This document shows positions 49,808 to 59,291 of a DNA stretch of 64,000 nucleotides, in pieces. Made by a program: the position numbers and the translations under genes. The stretch is from JAJXZP01 sp963787185 (lineage in GTDB: Bacteria; Spirochaetota; Spirochaetia; Treponematales; Rectinemataceae). The notes below the pieces were generated by a model. The model was not told the origin of the DNA. It saw only the letters and a program-made list of their open reading frames with translations, and made no database searches. The stretch is from contig CAWBCC010000012.1 in assembly GCA_963787185.1 (NCBI GenBank), positions 434,001 through 498,000 on the forward strand, in the 5' to 3' direction. The first letter of the stretch is position 1. Each line of letters starts with the position of its first letter.

Positions 49808-51409
49808 TCATGAAAGGTACGGCTTGTACCGTCGTTCCAAATCCTTGATGAGCTTGAACTCTATCGAATCGACGAGAGCGATCCAGCTGGCTTCGATAAT
49901 GTCGGTCGAGACGCCCACAGTCGTCCACGCGTCGTCCGAGTCGGCGCTTTCGATGAGGACCCGGACCGTGGACGCGGTCGCTCCCGTGCCCCCTCCGGGC
50001 ACGTCGATGACGCGCACCTTGTAGTCAGTGAGGCGCATTTCCGAGAGGTTCGGATAGAAGCGCTCGAGCGCGCGGCGCAGCGCGAGGTCCAATGCGTGCA
50101 CGGGACCGTCGCCCTCGGCCGCGCTGATCTCGTCCACGCCGTCGACGGCGATCTTCACCATGGCCTGCGCGCAGTGGGCTCGGTCGCCGCTCGGCTGCTC
50201 GCCGATCGTCCTATAGTGGCCGAGCTGAAAGAAGGCCTTGTATTTCCCGGCCGCCTTGCGCATCAGGAGGTCGAGGCTGGCCTCGGCGCCCTCGAACTGG
50301 TAGCCGAGGGCCTCCATCTCCTTGAGCCGCTTCACCACCTGCGCGACAAGGGGGGATTCCTTCGTCGCCGCGGGATCGATACGGCGGACCCGCTCGATGA
50401 CGACGGAGCGCCCTCCCACCTCCGAGGCGAGAATGCGCCGCTCGTTTCCGACCGATTCCGGCTGGACATGCTCGAAGGAGGTCGGCGTCTTGACGACGGC
50501 GTCGACGTGCATGCCTGCCTTGTGCGCGAAGGCCTTGAGCCCCACGAAGGGCATCCCCTCGTCGAAGCCGACATTGGCTATCTCGGCGACCCGGCGCGCG
50601 GCCGCCGCCAGCTTGGGCAGCGATCCGTCGCGCAGGCAGGGGCGGCTCATTTTGAGCATGAGGTCCGCGACGATCGTGGAAAGATTCGCATTCCCGCATC
50701 GCTCGCCGAAGCCGACCAGCGTGCCCTGGACCTGGACCGCTCCGGCCTCCACCGCCGCCAGGCTGTTCGCCACGGCGAGGCCCGAATCGTTGTGCGCGTG
50801 GATGCCGAGCGGCGCGCCCAGGGCGGCGGCCGCCTTGGTCAGATCGGCGATGCGCCCGGGCATGTTGCCGCCGTTCGTGTCGCAGAGCACGAGACACTCG
50901 GCCCCGCCCTCGGACGCGGCGCGGAGACTGGCCATCGCATAGTCCGGGTTGGCCGCGTGTCCGTCGAAGAAATGCTCTGCGTCGTAGATCACGCGCCGCC
51001 CTTTCGATCGGAAATAGGCGACGCTTTCGCGGATCATGTCGAGATTCTCCTCGAGCGAAGCGCGGAGAATCTTTTCGACATGGAGAGTCCAGCTTTTGCC
51101 GAAGAGCACGATCGTCTCGGTTCCGGCCTCGAGCAGACTACGGATGCCCTCGTCGTCCTCGACCTTCGTTCCCTTGCGCCTGGTCGAACCGAAGGCAGCC
51201 AACGCGGCGTTGGCGAGCCTGAGTCCGCGGGCCTCCCGGAAGAACTCCAGGTCCTTGGGATTCGAGCCCGGATTCCCCGCCTCGATGAGGTCGACGCCGA
51301 GCTCGTCGAGCGTCTCGACTATGCGCAGCTTGTCGCGCACCGAAAACGAAATGCCTTCGCTCTGCGCGCCGTCGCGCAACGTGGAATCAAGCACCGTCAC
51401 GCGCGGCAT
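49808..51409 (-). CDS. cimA: (R)-Citramalate synthase
   Basis: The protein has 533 residues. D-S-T-L-R-D-G-A-Q-S-E-G-I-S-F and H-A-H-N-D-S-G-L-A-V-A-N-S are the metal and catalytic motifs of the DRE-TIM family. The long linker and C-terminal regulatory domain with T-D-Y-K-V-R-V-I-D match the CimA/LeuA-like TIGR00977 group rather than leuA. It condenses pyruvate and acetyl-CoA to citramalate, giving 2-oxobutanoate without threonine deaminase. It overlaps leuA by 23 bp. Confidence 0.92.
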   Translation of the reverse strand: MPRVTVLDSTLRDGAQSEGISFSVRDKLRIVETLDELGVDLIEAGNPGSNPKDLEFFREARGLRLANAALAAFGSTRRKGTKVEDDEGIRSLLEAGTETIVLFGKSWTLHVEKILRASLEENLDMIRESVAYFRSKGRRVIYDAEHFFDGHAANPDYAMASLRAASEGGAECLVLCDTNGGNMPGRIADLTKAAAALGAPLGIHAHNDSGLAVANSLAAVEAGAVQVQGTLVGFGERCGNANLSTIVADLMLKMSRPCLRDGSLPKLAAAARRVAEIANVGFDEGMPFVGLKAFAHKAGMHVDAVVKTPTSFEHVQPESVGNERRILASEVGGRSVVIERVRRIDPAATKESPLVAQVVKRLKEMEALGYQFEGAEASLDLLMRKAAGKYKAFFQLGHYRTIGEQPSGDRAHCAQAMVKIAVDGVDEISAAEGDGPVHALDLALRRALERFYPNLSEMRLTDYKVRVIDVPGGGTGATASTVRVLIESADSDDAWTTVGVSTDIIEASWIALVDSIEFKLIKDLERRYKPYLS

Positions 51410-52940
51410 CGAGCCCTCCCGTCCCGTCGCCTACGGCGTCCACCATGGCGTTTATCGCGCCGAGATAGGCGCGCACGCTCGCTTCCACGACGTCGGTCGA
51501 CAGCCCCCGCCCGTTGTAGCGGCGGCCCTCGAGCTCGATGCGCACGCGCGCCTCGCCCTGCGCATCCTTGCCTCCCGTCACGGCGTCGAGCGCGAAGTCT
51601 TCGAGGACCGGGCGCTTGCCGACTATCTGATCGATGGCCTTGAAGGACGCGTCTATCGGCCCGTCCCCGACGGCGACGCGCTCCGCGTGGCCTCCACCCT
51701 GCATCTCCAACCGCACCGAGCTCGTCGCGGCAATCGTATTGCCCGAGTTGATGACGAATCGGTCGAGCTTGTAGCGCTCAGGCGGCCTGATCGCCGCGCC
51801 CATCCCCAGGGCCTGTATGTCCTTGTCGGTGACTATCTTTTTCTTGTCGGCGAGCGCCTTGAAGCGGTCGAAGAGCGCCGGCAGGGCCTTCGCCTCGACA
51901 CAGACCCCGAGCCGGGCGAGCCTCTCCTCGAAGGCGTGGCGACCCGAGTGTTTGCCCAGCACCATGACGCTCTGCGGAATACCGACCGACTCGGGCGTCA
52001 TGATCTCGTATGTCGCGCGGTTGGCCAGGACTCCGTGCTGATGGATGCCCGCTTCGTGCGCGAACGCGTTCTCGCCGACCACGGCCTTGTTGGGCTGCAC
52101 CTTCACGCCCGTGATCGAGGAGACGAGGCGGCTCGCGGCGTATATCTGGGTCGTGTCGATGCCGAATACCGCGCCGTACCTGTCCGGGCGCGTGCGCAGA
52201 GCCATCACGACTTCCTCGAGGGCAGCATTGCCGGCGCGTTCTCCTATGCCGTTGATCGTGCACTCCACCTGCTGGGCTCCGGCGTCGACGGCGGCCAGCG
52301 TGTTCGCCGCGGCTAGGCCGAGGTCGTTGTGGCAGTGCACCGAAAATACCGCGCGGTCCATGCCAGTCACCCCGGCGCGCACTAGGCGCACCAGGGCGGC
52401 GAACTCGTCGGGCACCGCGTAGCCGACCGTGTCGGGCATGTTGATCGTCGTGGCGCCGGCTTCGATCGCAGCCGAGAAGACCCGGCAGAGAAAGTCCGGA
52501 TCGGAGCGCGAAGCGTCCTCGGCCGAGAACTCCACATCCTCGCAGTAGCGCTTGGCGTAGCGCACCATGGCGGCGGCCCGCTCCAGGACCTCCGCGGCGC
52601 TCATCTTGAGCTTGTGCTCCATGTGAATGGGGGAGGTGGCGATGAAGACGTGGATCCGCGGCCGGGCCGCACCGCGGAGGGCTTCCCAGGCGGCGTCGAT
52701 GTCGCGTTCGAGGGTCCGCGCCAGGCTCGCGATGACCGGGCCGCGGACCGCCGCCGCGATGGCCGAAACCGCCGCCGCGTCTCCCGGGCTCGCCGCGGCG
52801 AAGCCGGCCTCTATGACATCCACGCCGAGCCGTTCGAGCTGGCGTGCCAGTTCGAGCTTTTCGCCGAGGTTCATGCTGCAGCCCGGGGACTGTTCGCCGT
52901 CCCGGAGCGTCGTATCGAATACCGTAATCCTACGCGTCAT
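51387..52940 (-). CDS. leuA: 2-Isopropylmalate synthase
   Basis: The protein has 517 residues. F-D-T-T-L-R-D-G-E-Q-S-P-G at the N-terminus, V-H-C-H-N-D-L-G-L-A-A-A-N-T-L-A, N-A-A-L-E-E-V, and the leucine-binding C-terminal allosteric domain are all there. It commits 2-oxoisovalerate to leucine synthesis. Its neighbour cimA is a paralogue; the two can be told apart by the D-G-E-Q-S-P-G versus D-G-A-Q-S-E-G motifs. Confidence 0.95.
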   Translation of the reverse strand: MTRRITVFDTTLRDGEQSPGCSMNLGEKLELARQLERLGVDVIEAGFAAASPGDAAAVSAIAAAVRGPVIASLARTLERDIDAAWEALRGAARPRIHVFIATSPIHMEHKLKMSAAEVLERAAAMVRYAKRYCEDVEFSAEDASRSDPDFLCRVFSAAIEAGATTINMPDTVGYAVPDEFAALVRLVRAGVTGMDRAVFSVHCHNDLGLAAANTLAAVDAGAQQVECTINGIGERAGNAALEEVVMALRTRPDRYGAVFGIDTTQIYAASRLVSSITGVKVQPNKAVVGENAFAHEAGIHQHGVLANRATYEIMTPESVGIPQSVMVLGKHSGRHAFEERLARLGVCVEAKALPALFDRFKALADKKKIVTDKDIQALGMGAAIRPPERYKLDRFVINSGNTIAATSSVRLEMQGGGHAERVAVGDGPIDASFKAIDQIVGKRPVLEDFALDAVTGGKDAQGEARVRIELEGRRYNGRGLSTDVVEASVRAYLGAINAMVDAVGDGTGGLDAARDGA

Positions 52941-52967
52941 CGCCTAACCCTCCCTCGGGCCTGATTC

Positions 52968-53969
<1,002 letters not shown>

Positions 53970-54030
53970 TGAACTATGCCTCCTCCGAAGTCCCTATTTT
54001 GACGGGACTCCGGTTGTTCGATGAGGTTGC

Positions 54031-54063
54031 GCCGCCTTCGTACTCTTCGAGTACGAAGGCGGC
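54031..54063 (-). terminator. 15-bp perfect hairpin between ilvN and ilvC
   Basis: GCCGCCTTCGTACTC (54031-54045), loop TTC, exact complement 54049-54063. On the minus strand it starts with the final G of the ilvN TAG. Followed by GCAACCTC, no T-run. Inside the operon it may act as an RNA-stability or partial-termination element that sets ilvN against downstream expression. Confidence 0.6.
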
Positions 54064-54572
54064 TAAATAAGGGAGAGAATAAGGGGGAGGGAAGCGGGGC
54101 CGCGCTCGAGCGCGGAAATTCCCGTTCGTGCGAGCTCGCGGATGCCGAAGGGGCGGAGGAGCTCTATGAGGGAATCGATCTTATCCTGGTCGCCGGTGAC
54201 CTCGACCGTGAGGCTTTCGGCGCAGACGTCGACGATGCGTGCCCGGAAGATATCCGCATTCTGGATGATATGGGGACGGGTGTCGGGTGTGGCGGTGACT
54301 TTGATGAGGGCAAGTTCGCGGCAGACGCTGGACGAGGTCTCGAGCAGGCGCACGGCCGCGACATCGACGAGCTTCTCGAGCTGCTTCTGTATCTGCTCGA
54401 TTATCGCCTCGTCGCCGCGCACGGCTATGGTCATTCGAGAAATACTGGGATCGGTGGTCTCGCCGACGGTCAGACTCTCGATATTGTAGCCCCTTCGACT
54501 GAACAATCCTGCCACGTGGCTCAAGACTCCCGCGTGGTTCTGGACGAGTGCCGAAAGGACGTAACGTTCCAT
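54063..54572 (-). CDS. ilvN: Acetolactate synthase, small regulatory subunit
   Basis: The protein has 169 residues from ATG 54572, with GGGGAG upstream; longer frames upstream cross the terminator at 54685-54715 and are rejected. N-terminal ACT domain: S-A-L-V-Q-N-H-A-G-V-L-S-H-V-A-G-L-F-S-R-R-G-Y-N-I-E-S-L-T-V-G. The C-terminal ALS-ACT-C domain carries V-E-V-T-G-D-Q-D-K-I-D. It gives valine feedback to IlvB. First gene of the branched-chain operon. Confidence 0.95.
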   Translation of the reverse strand: MERYVLSALVQNHAGVLSHVAGLFSRRGYNIESLTVGETTDPSISRMTIAVRGDEAIIEQIQKQLEKLVDVAAVRLLETSSSVCRELALIKVTATPDTRPHIIQNADIFRARIVDVCAESLTVEVTGDQDKIDSLIELLRPFGIRELARTGISALERGPASLPLILSLI

Positions 54573-54684
54573 GCGCTCCCCAAAGAGGGTGATTGGACGC
54601 TCCCGAAGGCGCCCGTGTTTCTCTTGATCGGTACCGTAACGTAAAGAGATTTTACTTGTAAAGGGGTGGAAGGCGATTTTCTCG

Positions 54685-54715
54685 AAAAAAACGACAAAAT
54701 CCGGCTTTTTGTCGT
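54685..54715 (-). terminator. ilvN leader: Rho-independent terminator upstream of ilvN
   Basis: On the minus strand ACGACAAAA, loop AGCCGGA-like, TTTTGTCGT (54715 to 54691) is followed by a T-run (54690-54685). It faces ilvN, 113 bp before its start, while the nearest minus-strand gene upstream is 2.4 kb away behind antisense aroK and aroA. Attenuator of the ilv operon or an insulator. A possible -35 TTTACA lies just downstream, so a promoter after it is also possible. Confidence 0.7.
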
Positions 54716-54790
54716 ACTGGACCGCCCGAGCATCCATCTTCACACTCGCATTCCAGGCGCGCCGTCCTATCACGTCGTTGACCTCGGGCT

Positions 54791-55873
54791 ATGCCTGGGG
54801 TAATGTCCCCCCGTATGAGCCAGCCACAAGCTCTGGTCGCGCTCGCCGGGCGGAATCCCGTGCGCGCTCCGGAGGGCCGCGTATTTCGCAGCGTCTGCCC
54901 GGCCGCCGGGGGGCTCTGCGTCCCCGTATTCGCCGAAGGGCCCGAGGAGGCGCTGGCGGTCTTCCGCGAGCTCGGATTCGAAGGCATGAGCCTGCTCGAG
55001 CGGATCGACGCCTCCGCCGCCGCCATGCTCGGCCTTTTCCCCTCTTCAATGGATACTTTCGTCTCGGACGGCGAAGGGGCCGCGATCGGCTTCGACGCCG
55101 CTGCCGCGACTGGAGGTCCGCCTGAGACGGCAGTCGGCGCCGAATCGCCCGGAAAACTCGAAACCGCCGTACGCCGGGCCATCGCCGCCTTGGAGCGGAT
55201 TCTCGACCGGCGACTTTGGTCGGAGTATCCTCGGCTGCTCCGCGAGGTCGAGGCGGCAGAGAAAGCTGATCTAGCCGCTCGGACGACCGCGAAAGCGGAA
55301 GCGGCCGGGGCCGCGGCTGCCGATGCGGGCGGCTCGCGCGGGATAGCCCTAGTCGGGCTCATGGCCGCGGGCAAGAGCGAGACGGGGCGCCTGCTCGCGC
55401 AGAGACGCAGGCTGCCTTTCCTGGATTCGGACCAGCTGGTCGAAAGCCGGGCGGGGCTGAGCGTCGCCCAGATATTCGCCCGCGAGGGCGAGGCTGGATT
55501 CCGGGCGCGCGAAAAACGCGCGCTCGAAGAGGCCGAGTCCTCGGCTCCCTGCGTCCTCGCCCTCGGAGGCGGCGCCGTGCTCGCGGCCGAGAACAGGGCC
55601 CTGCTCTCCCGCTCCTTTGCGACGGTCTGGCTCCACGTCACGGCCGCCACCGCGGCCCGGCGGTCGACGGCTCCCTCCTCGCCCGTTCGCCCTCTGCTCG
55701 GAGCCGGGGAGGGCACAGACTCGGCCCATGATAGAGTCTCCATTCTGCGGGGAATCCTGGAAGAGCGGCGAGAGCTCTACGCGGTCTGCGCCGACCTGCT
55801 CGTTTCGACGGAGGGCCGCGATCCGGCGGCCGTCGCGGAGGTCATAGATGCGGAGATCGGTGTCGCCCGCTGA
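54791..55873 (+). CDS. aroK: Shikimate kinase with long N-terminal extension
   Basis: The protein has 360 residues from ATG 54791; in-frame ATGs at 54803 and 54815 are close alternatives. Residues about 185-350 are a standard shikimate kinase: G-L-M-A-A-G-K-S-E-T-G (Walker A), F-L-D-S-D (Asp), F-R-A-R-E (Arg), and L-G-G-G-A-V. The first 170 residues are not part of that family and I do not recognise them; they are Ala/Glu-rich with a helical stretch before the kinase. The gene overlaps aroA by 26 bp. Confidence 0.85.
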   Translation: MPGVMSPRMSQPQALVALAGRNPVRAPEGRVFRSVCPAAGGLCVPVFAEGPEEALAVFRELGFEGMSLLERIDASAAAMLGLFPSSMDTFVSDGEGAAIGFDAAAATGGPPETAVGAESPGKLETAVRRAIAALERILDRRLWSEYPRLLREVEAAEKADLAARTTAKAEAAGAAAADAGGSRGIALVGLMAAGKSETGRLLAQRRRLPFLDSDQLVESRAGLSVAQIFAREGEAGFRAREKRALEEAESSAPCVLALGGGAVLAAENRALLSRSFATVWLHVTAATAARRSTAPSSPVRPLLGAGEGTDSAHDRVSILRGILEERRELYAVCADLLVSTEGRDPAAVAEVIDAEIGVAR

Positions 55874-57155
55874 GGTCGGCGGGGCTCTGCGCGCCCCCTC
55901 CTCGAAAAGCTCCATGCAGCGCGCCGTGGCCTGCGCCGCCCTCGCGCCGGGTCTTTCGACGCTCGGGAACGCGGGCTTCGGCGCCGACTGCCTCGCTGCG
56001 CTCGCCCTGGTGGAAGCCCTCGGCGCGAAGGTGGAGCGGCGGGAGAATTCGGTGCTCATCGAAGGCGGCATATTGGAGAAGAGGCCGGGCGGGCCACTGG
56101 GCGCGCCGGGGGGGATCGATGCCGAGCCGCGCCGACTCTCCTGCGGCGAGTCGGGCCTCTGCATACGGATGTTCTCGCCCATTCTGGCCCTTCTGCCGGG
56201 CGAGATCCTTCTCGAGGCCGAGGGCTCCCTCCGCTCGCGCCCCCTTTCGATGGTGGAAGGCGCGCTCGAGAGCATAGGCGGCCTCTGTTCGAGCACGAAG
56301 GGCTTTCCCCCGATCCGCGTCCGCGGCCCGCTGCGCGGCGGAAAGCTGCGCACCGACGCCCGCTCCAGTTCACAGTTCGTCACGGGGCTCCTCATAGCCC
56401 TGCCTCTCGCGCCCGCCGATTCCCTGATCGAGGCCGAGGGCCTCGTGTCGGGCGGCTATGTCGACCTCACGATCGACACGATGCGCGCCTTCGGCGTGGA
56501 GGTCGCAAAGAGAGACTCCGCCGAGGGAACGGGGGCATTTTTCGACATTCAGGGGAGGCAGAGCTACCGGGCCGCGGATTTCGTGGTCGAAGGCGATTGG
56601 AGCGGCGCGGCCTTCCTTCTCGTCGCGGGCGCCGTCGCCGCCCGCGACGAGCCTCTAGAAGTGAGCGGACTTTCGCCTAACTCGAGTCAGCCCGACCGAG
56701 CCGTGCTCGACGCCCTCGCCGCGGCCGGGGCCGAGGTCGAGTGGAAGGGCGGCTCCGTTCTGGTGCGGCGCGATCGCCTCGAGCCCTTCTTCTTCGACGC
56801 CCGCGACTGTCCCGACCTGGTGCCCCCCCTCGTCGCCCTCGCCTCGTTCTGTTCGGGGACTTCGCGCATCGCGGGCGCCTCGCGGCTGCGCGCCAAGGAG
56901 AGCGACCGCGCCCGGGCCCTCTGCGAAGAGTTCGGGAAACTCGGCATCGGAGTGGCGGTCGAAGGCGACGAGATGGCCGTGACCGGCGGCCGGCCCGCGG
57001 GCGGCCTCGTCGAGGCCCACGGCGACCACCGCATAGCCATGGCCGCCGCCGTCGTCGGGCTCGCCGCGCCCGGCGGGGTGCGGATAGACGGAGCCGAGTG
57101 CGTGTCCAAGTCCTGGCCGCGCTTTTTCGAGGACATCGCCTCGATCCGCCGCTAG
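55848..57155 (+). CDS. aroA: 3-Phosphoshikimate 1-carboxyvinyltransferase (EPSP synthase)
   Basis: The protein has 435 residues. A-P-S-S-K-S-S-M-Q-R-A (substrate loop), C-G-E-S-G-L-C-I-R-M-F, S-S-S-Q-F-V-T-G-L-L, and the C-terminal R-L-R-A-K-E-S-D-R (PEP site) are present. It joins PEP to shikimate 3-phosphate, the step after AroK, whose gene it overlaps. Convergent with hom, 30 bp apart. Confidence 0.95.
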   Translation: MRRSVSPAEVGGALRAPSSKSSMQRAVACAALAPGLSTLGNAGFGADCLAALALVEALGAKVERRENSVLIEGGILEKRPGGPLGAPGGIDAEPRRLSCGESGLCIRMFSPILALLPGEILLEAEGSLRSRPLSMVEGALESIGGLCSSTKGFPPIRVRGPLRGGKLRTDARSSSQFVTGLLIALPLAPADSLIEAEGLVSGGYVDLTIDTMRAFGVEVAKRDSAEGTGAFFDIQGRQSYRAADFVVEGDWSGAAFLLVAGAVAARDEPLEVSGLSPNSSQPDRAVLDALAAAGAEVEWKGGSVLVRRDRLEPFFFDARDCPDLVPPLVALASFCSGTSRIAGASRLRAKESDRARALCEEFGKLGIGVAVEGDEMAVTGGRPAGGLVEAHGDHRIAMAAAVVGLAAPGGVRIDGAECVSKSWPRFFEDIASIRR

Positions 57156-57185
57156 GGAGGATTCCTTTGGGGAGAGCCCCTTGCC

Positions 57186-58505
57186 TCAATAAAGGATAGG
57201 CATGATCCGCGGCTCCGTCCTCAGTATGTCGGGCCGTTTGGTCTTGATCTCCTGGATCGCCCGCTTTATCTGGGCCAGCGTGCAGGGCATGGTGGCGACG
57301 GAGAAGACCGCCGTCGCCCTGCCGTGCCGGTTGTGGCCGACCGTGTCTATGTTGATGTTCTGATTGCCGATGGCAGTCGTGACGGATCCGGTTATGCCCG
57401 GAACGTCCTCGGTGTCGAAGACGATGTTGTAGGGGAAAGCCATGTCGTCGAGACTCTTGAACTCGCAGAGGACCGGGAAGTGATTCTTGACGGCCGCGCT
57501 CCCGTACCGCGCGATGAAGATGATGTCGGAGGAGACGGCGCTGCCTCCCTCGAGACTGCCTGCGCCCCTGCCGATGAGCATGTTTTCCCCCGAGTACTTG
57601 TTGACGACCTTGACCGCGTTGGTCGCGCCGTTCACCTGGGCGAGCAGGTTCGATCGTTTGACCATCATCGGTCTCACGGTACCGTATACCCGGCCCTCCG
57701 ATTTGTGGGCGTGACAGATCAGCTTGATGCTGCATTCCAACTCGTCGGCCAGAGTCATGTCCTCGGCCGAAAGCTCGCGTATCCCCTGGACCTGGAGATC
57801 GGCGATGGCGACGTCGATCCCGAAGGCGAGCTTGATCAGGATTATCAGCTTGTGGGCGGCGTCTAGACCGTCGATGTCGAGGCCGGGATCGGCCTCGGCG
57901 TAGCCGATCTCCTGGGCCTGCCGCAGGGTCTCCGCGAAGGAAAGTCCCTCCCCCTGCATCCGCGACAGGATGTAATTGCAGGTGCCGTTCATGATTCCCG
58001 ATATCGAGAGCACATCGTCGCTCACGAAGCTTTCCTTCATGACCCTGATGATGGGAATCGAAGTGCACACGGCTGTCTCGAATCCGATGGCCTTGCCGTT
58101 CCGCTCGGCGGTCTCGAAGATGAGATTCCCGTATTTGGATAGCAGAGCCTTGTTCGCCGTGACAAGATGCTTCTTCGCGTCCAGAACGCCGAGCGCGATC
58201 TTGAGGACGTAGTCCGAACTCCCGCCGATGGTCTCGACGACGAGATCGATGTCGGGGGAGCGGATGATCTCCTCGACCTGCTTCTCCGTCTCTTCCTTCG
58301 TGAGTTCGTCGCCCATCCCCCGGAAAAGCTCCCGGGGAATGCCATATTTCCGGGCCGCCCTCCGGGGCGAAGGAGTGACTATCCCGGCCAGTACGAGAGG
58401 CCTGCCGGCCTTCTTCGAGAAATCTTCGATGTTTTCCAGCAATACCTTCGCGGTTCCGCCGCCGATCGTGCCGCAGCCCAGGATGGCGATCCTGAAATCT
58501 TTCAT
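57186..58505 (-). CDS. hom: Homoserine dehydrogenase with C-terminal ACT domain
   Basis: The protein has 439 residues. L-G-C-G-T-I-G-G-G-T (NAD), then V-T-A-N-K-A-L-L, G-I-M-N-G-T-C-N-Y-I-L, E-A-D-P-G-L-D-I-D-G-L-D-A, and a C-terminal ACT domain (V-P-G-I-T-G-S-V-T). It reduces aspartate semialdehyde to homoserine. It is last in the aroF-pheA-tyrA-hom run, 7 bp after tyrA, an unusual partner for aromatic genes. A second homoserine dehydrogenase is fused in thrA (61572-64000). Confidence 0.94.
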   Translation of the reverse strand: MKDFRIAILGCGTIGGGTAKVLLENIEDFSKKAGRPLVLAGIVTPSPRRAARKYGIPRELFRGMGDELTKEETEKQVEEIIRSPDIDLVVETIGGSSDYVLKIALGVLDAKKHLVTANKALLSKYGNLIFETAERNGKAIGFETAVCTSIPIIRVMKESFVSDDVLSISGIMNGTCNYILSRMQGEGLSFAETLRQAQEIGYAEADPGLDIDGLDAAHKLIILIKLAFGIDVAIADLQVQGIRELSAEDMTLADELECSIKLICHAHKSEGRVYGTVRPMMVKRSNLLAQVNGATNAVKVVNKYSGENMLIGRGAGSLEGGSAVSSDIIFIARYGSAAVKNHFPVLCEFKSLDDMAFPYNIVFDTEDVPGITGSVTTAIGNQNINIDTVGHNRHGRATAVFSVATMPCTLAQIKRAIQEIKTKRPDILRTEPRIMPILY

Positions 58506-58512
58506 GGCATCC

Positions 58513-59289
58513 TCATTCTTTGATGTTCTTGCGCAGGCCGTCGATGAACTTCTTCATCTCCTCGAAATCCCTCTGCGCGATGATGTGGGTGAGATAGGCG
58601 AGCTTGGAATTGATGAGCTCGAGCTGCCTGATCGTGTAGGGATTGAACATGACCTCGGCGAGAAGACGGTCGTCCTCGGCGAGGAGGCCCTTGGCTATGG
58701 CCATGTGGCGCTTGAAGTTCGTGCCGGGCGCGGCCTGAGGCTTCATGCAGGCCGCGAAGACCATGGTCGAGGCGAAGGGCGTGGCCAGCGAGTAGGCGAC
58801 GGTGGCGTCGTGGCCCTCGAAATCGTTCTCGAAGATGCGTATGCCGAGCCCGGAATAGAAGGAGCGGAAGAACTCCTTGCCGGCTTCGTCCGACTCGGAG
58901 ATTATGACCGCGCTCTCGTCGGAGAGATCGCGGATGTTGCCGAAGGTCGGCCCGAACATGGGGTGGCTCGAGACGAAGGGGCGGCCGGCCGCGCGGTAGA
59001 ACTCGGCGAGGCCGGTCTTGACCGAGGCGATGTCGGCGAGCATGCAGGATTCCGGCAGCATGGGAAGCACGCGCTCGAAAGCTTCCACGGTGGCTCCGAG
59101 GGGCACGCAGTTGACGAAGAGCTCGGGCTCGAAGTCCGCGACCTCGGCGAGATCGAGAAGGCGCCTCACCTTTATGAAGTACTTCATGCGCTCGACTTCG
59201 GCGTCGTGGACGCAGACCTCGTGGTTCCAGCACAGCTCCTCGGTCAGCCACGCGCCCATGCGGCCCGTGCCCAGTATGAAGATGCGCAC
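58513..59289 (-). CDS. tyrA: Prephenate dehydrogenase
   Basis: The protein has 258 residues from GTG 59289, with GGAGG 8 bp upstream, 2 bp after pheA. I-L-G-T-G-R-M-G-A-W-L (NAD site), D-I-A-S-V-K-T, S-S-H-P-M-F-G-P (conserved His) match TyrA. It is short, with no ACT or chorismate mutase domain, so feedback must come from elsewhere. It produces 4-hydroxyphenylpyruvate for tyrosine. Confidence 0.9.
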   Translation of the reverse strand: MRIFILGTGRMGAWLTEELCWNHEVCVHDAEVERMKYFIKVRRLLDLAEVADFEPELFVNCVPLGATVEAFERVLPMLPESCMLADIASVKTGLAEFYRAAGRPFVSSHPMFGPTFGNIRDLSDESAVIISESDEAGKEFFRSFYSGLGIRIFENDFEGHDATVAYSLATPFASTMVFAACMKPQAAPGTNFKRHMAIAKGLLAEDDRLLAEVMFNPYTIRQLELINSKLAYLTHIIAQRDFEEMKKFIDGLRKNIKE

Positions 59290-59291
59290 GG

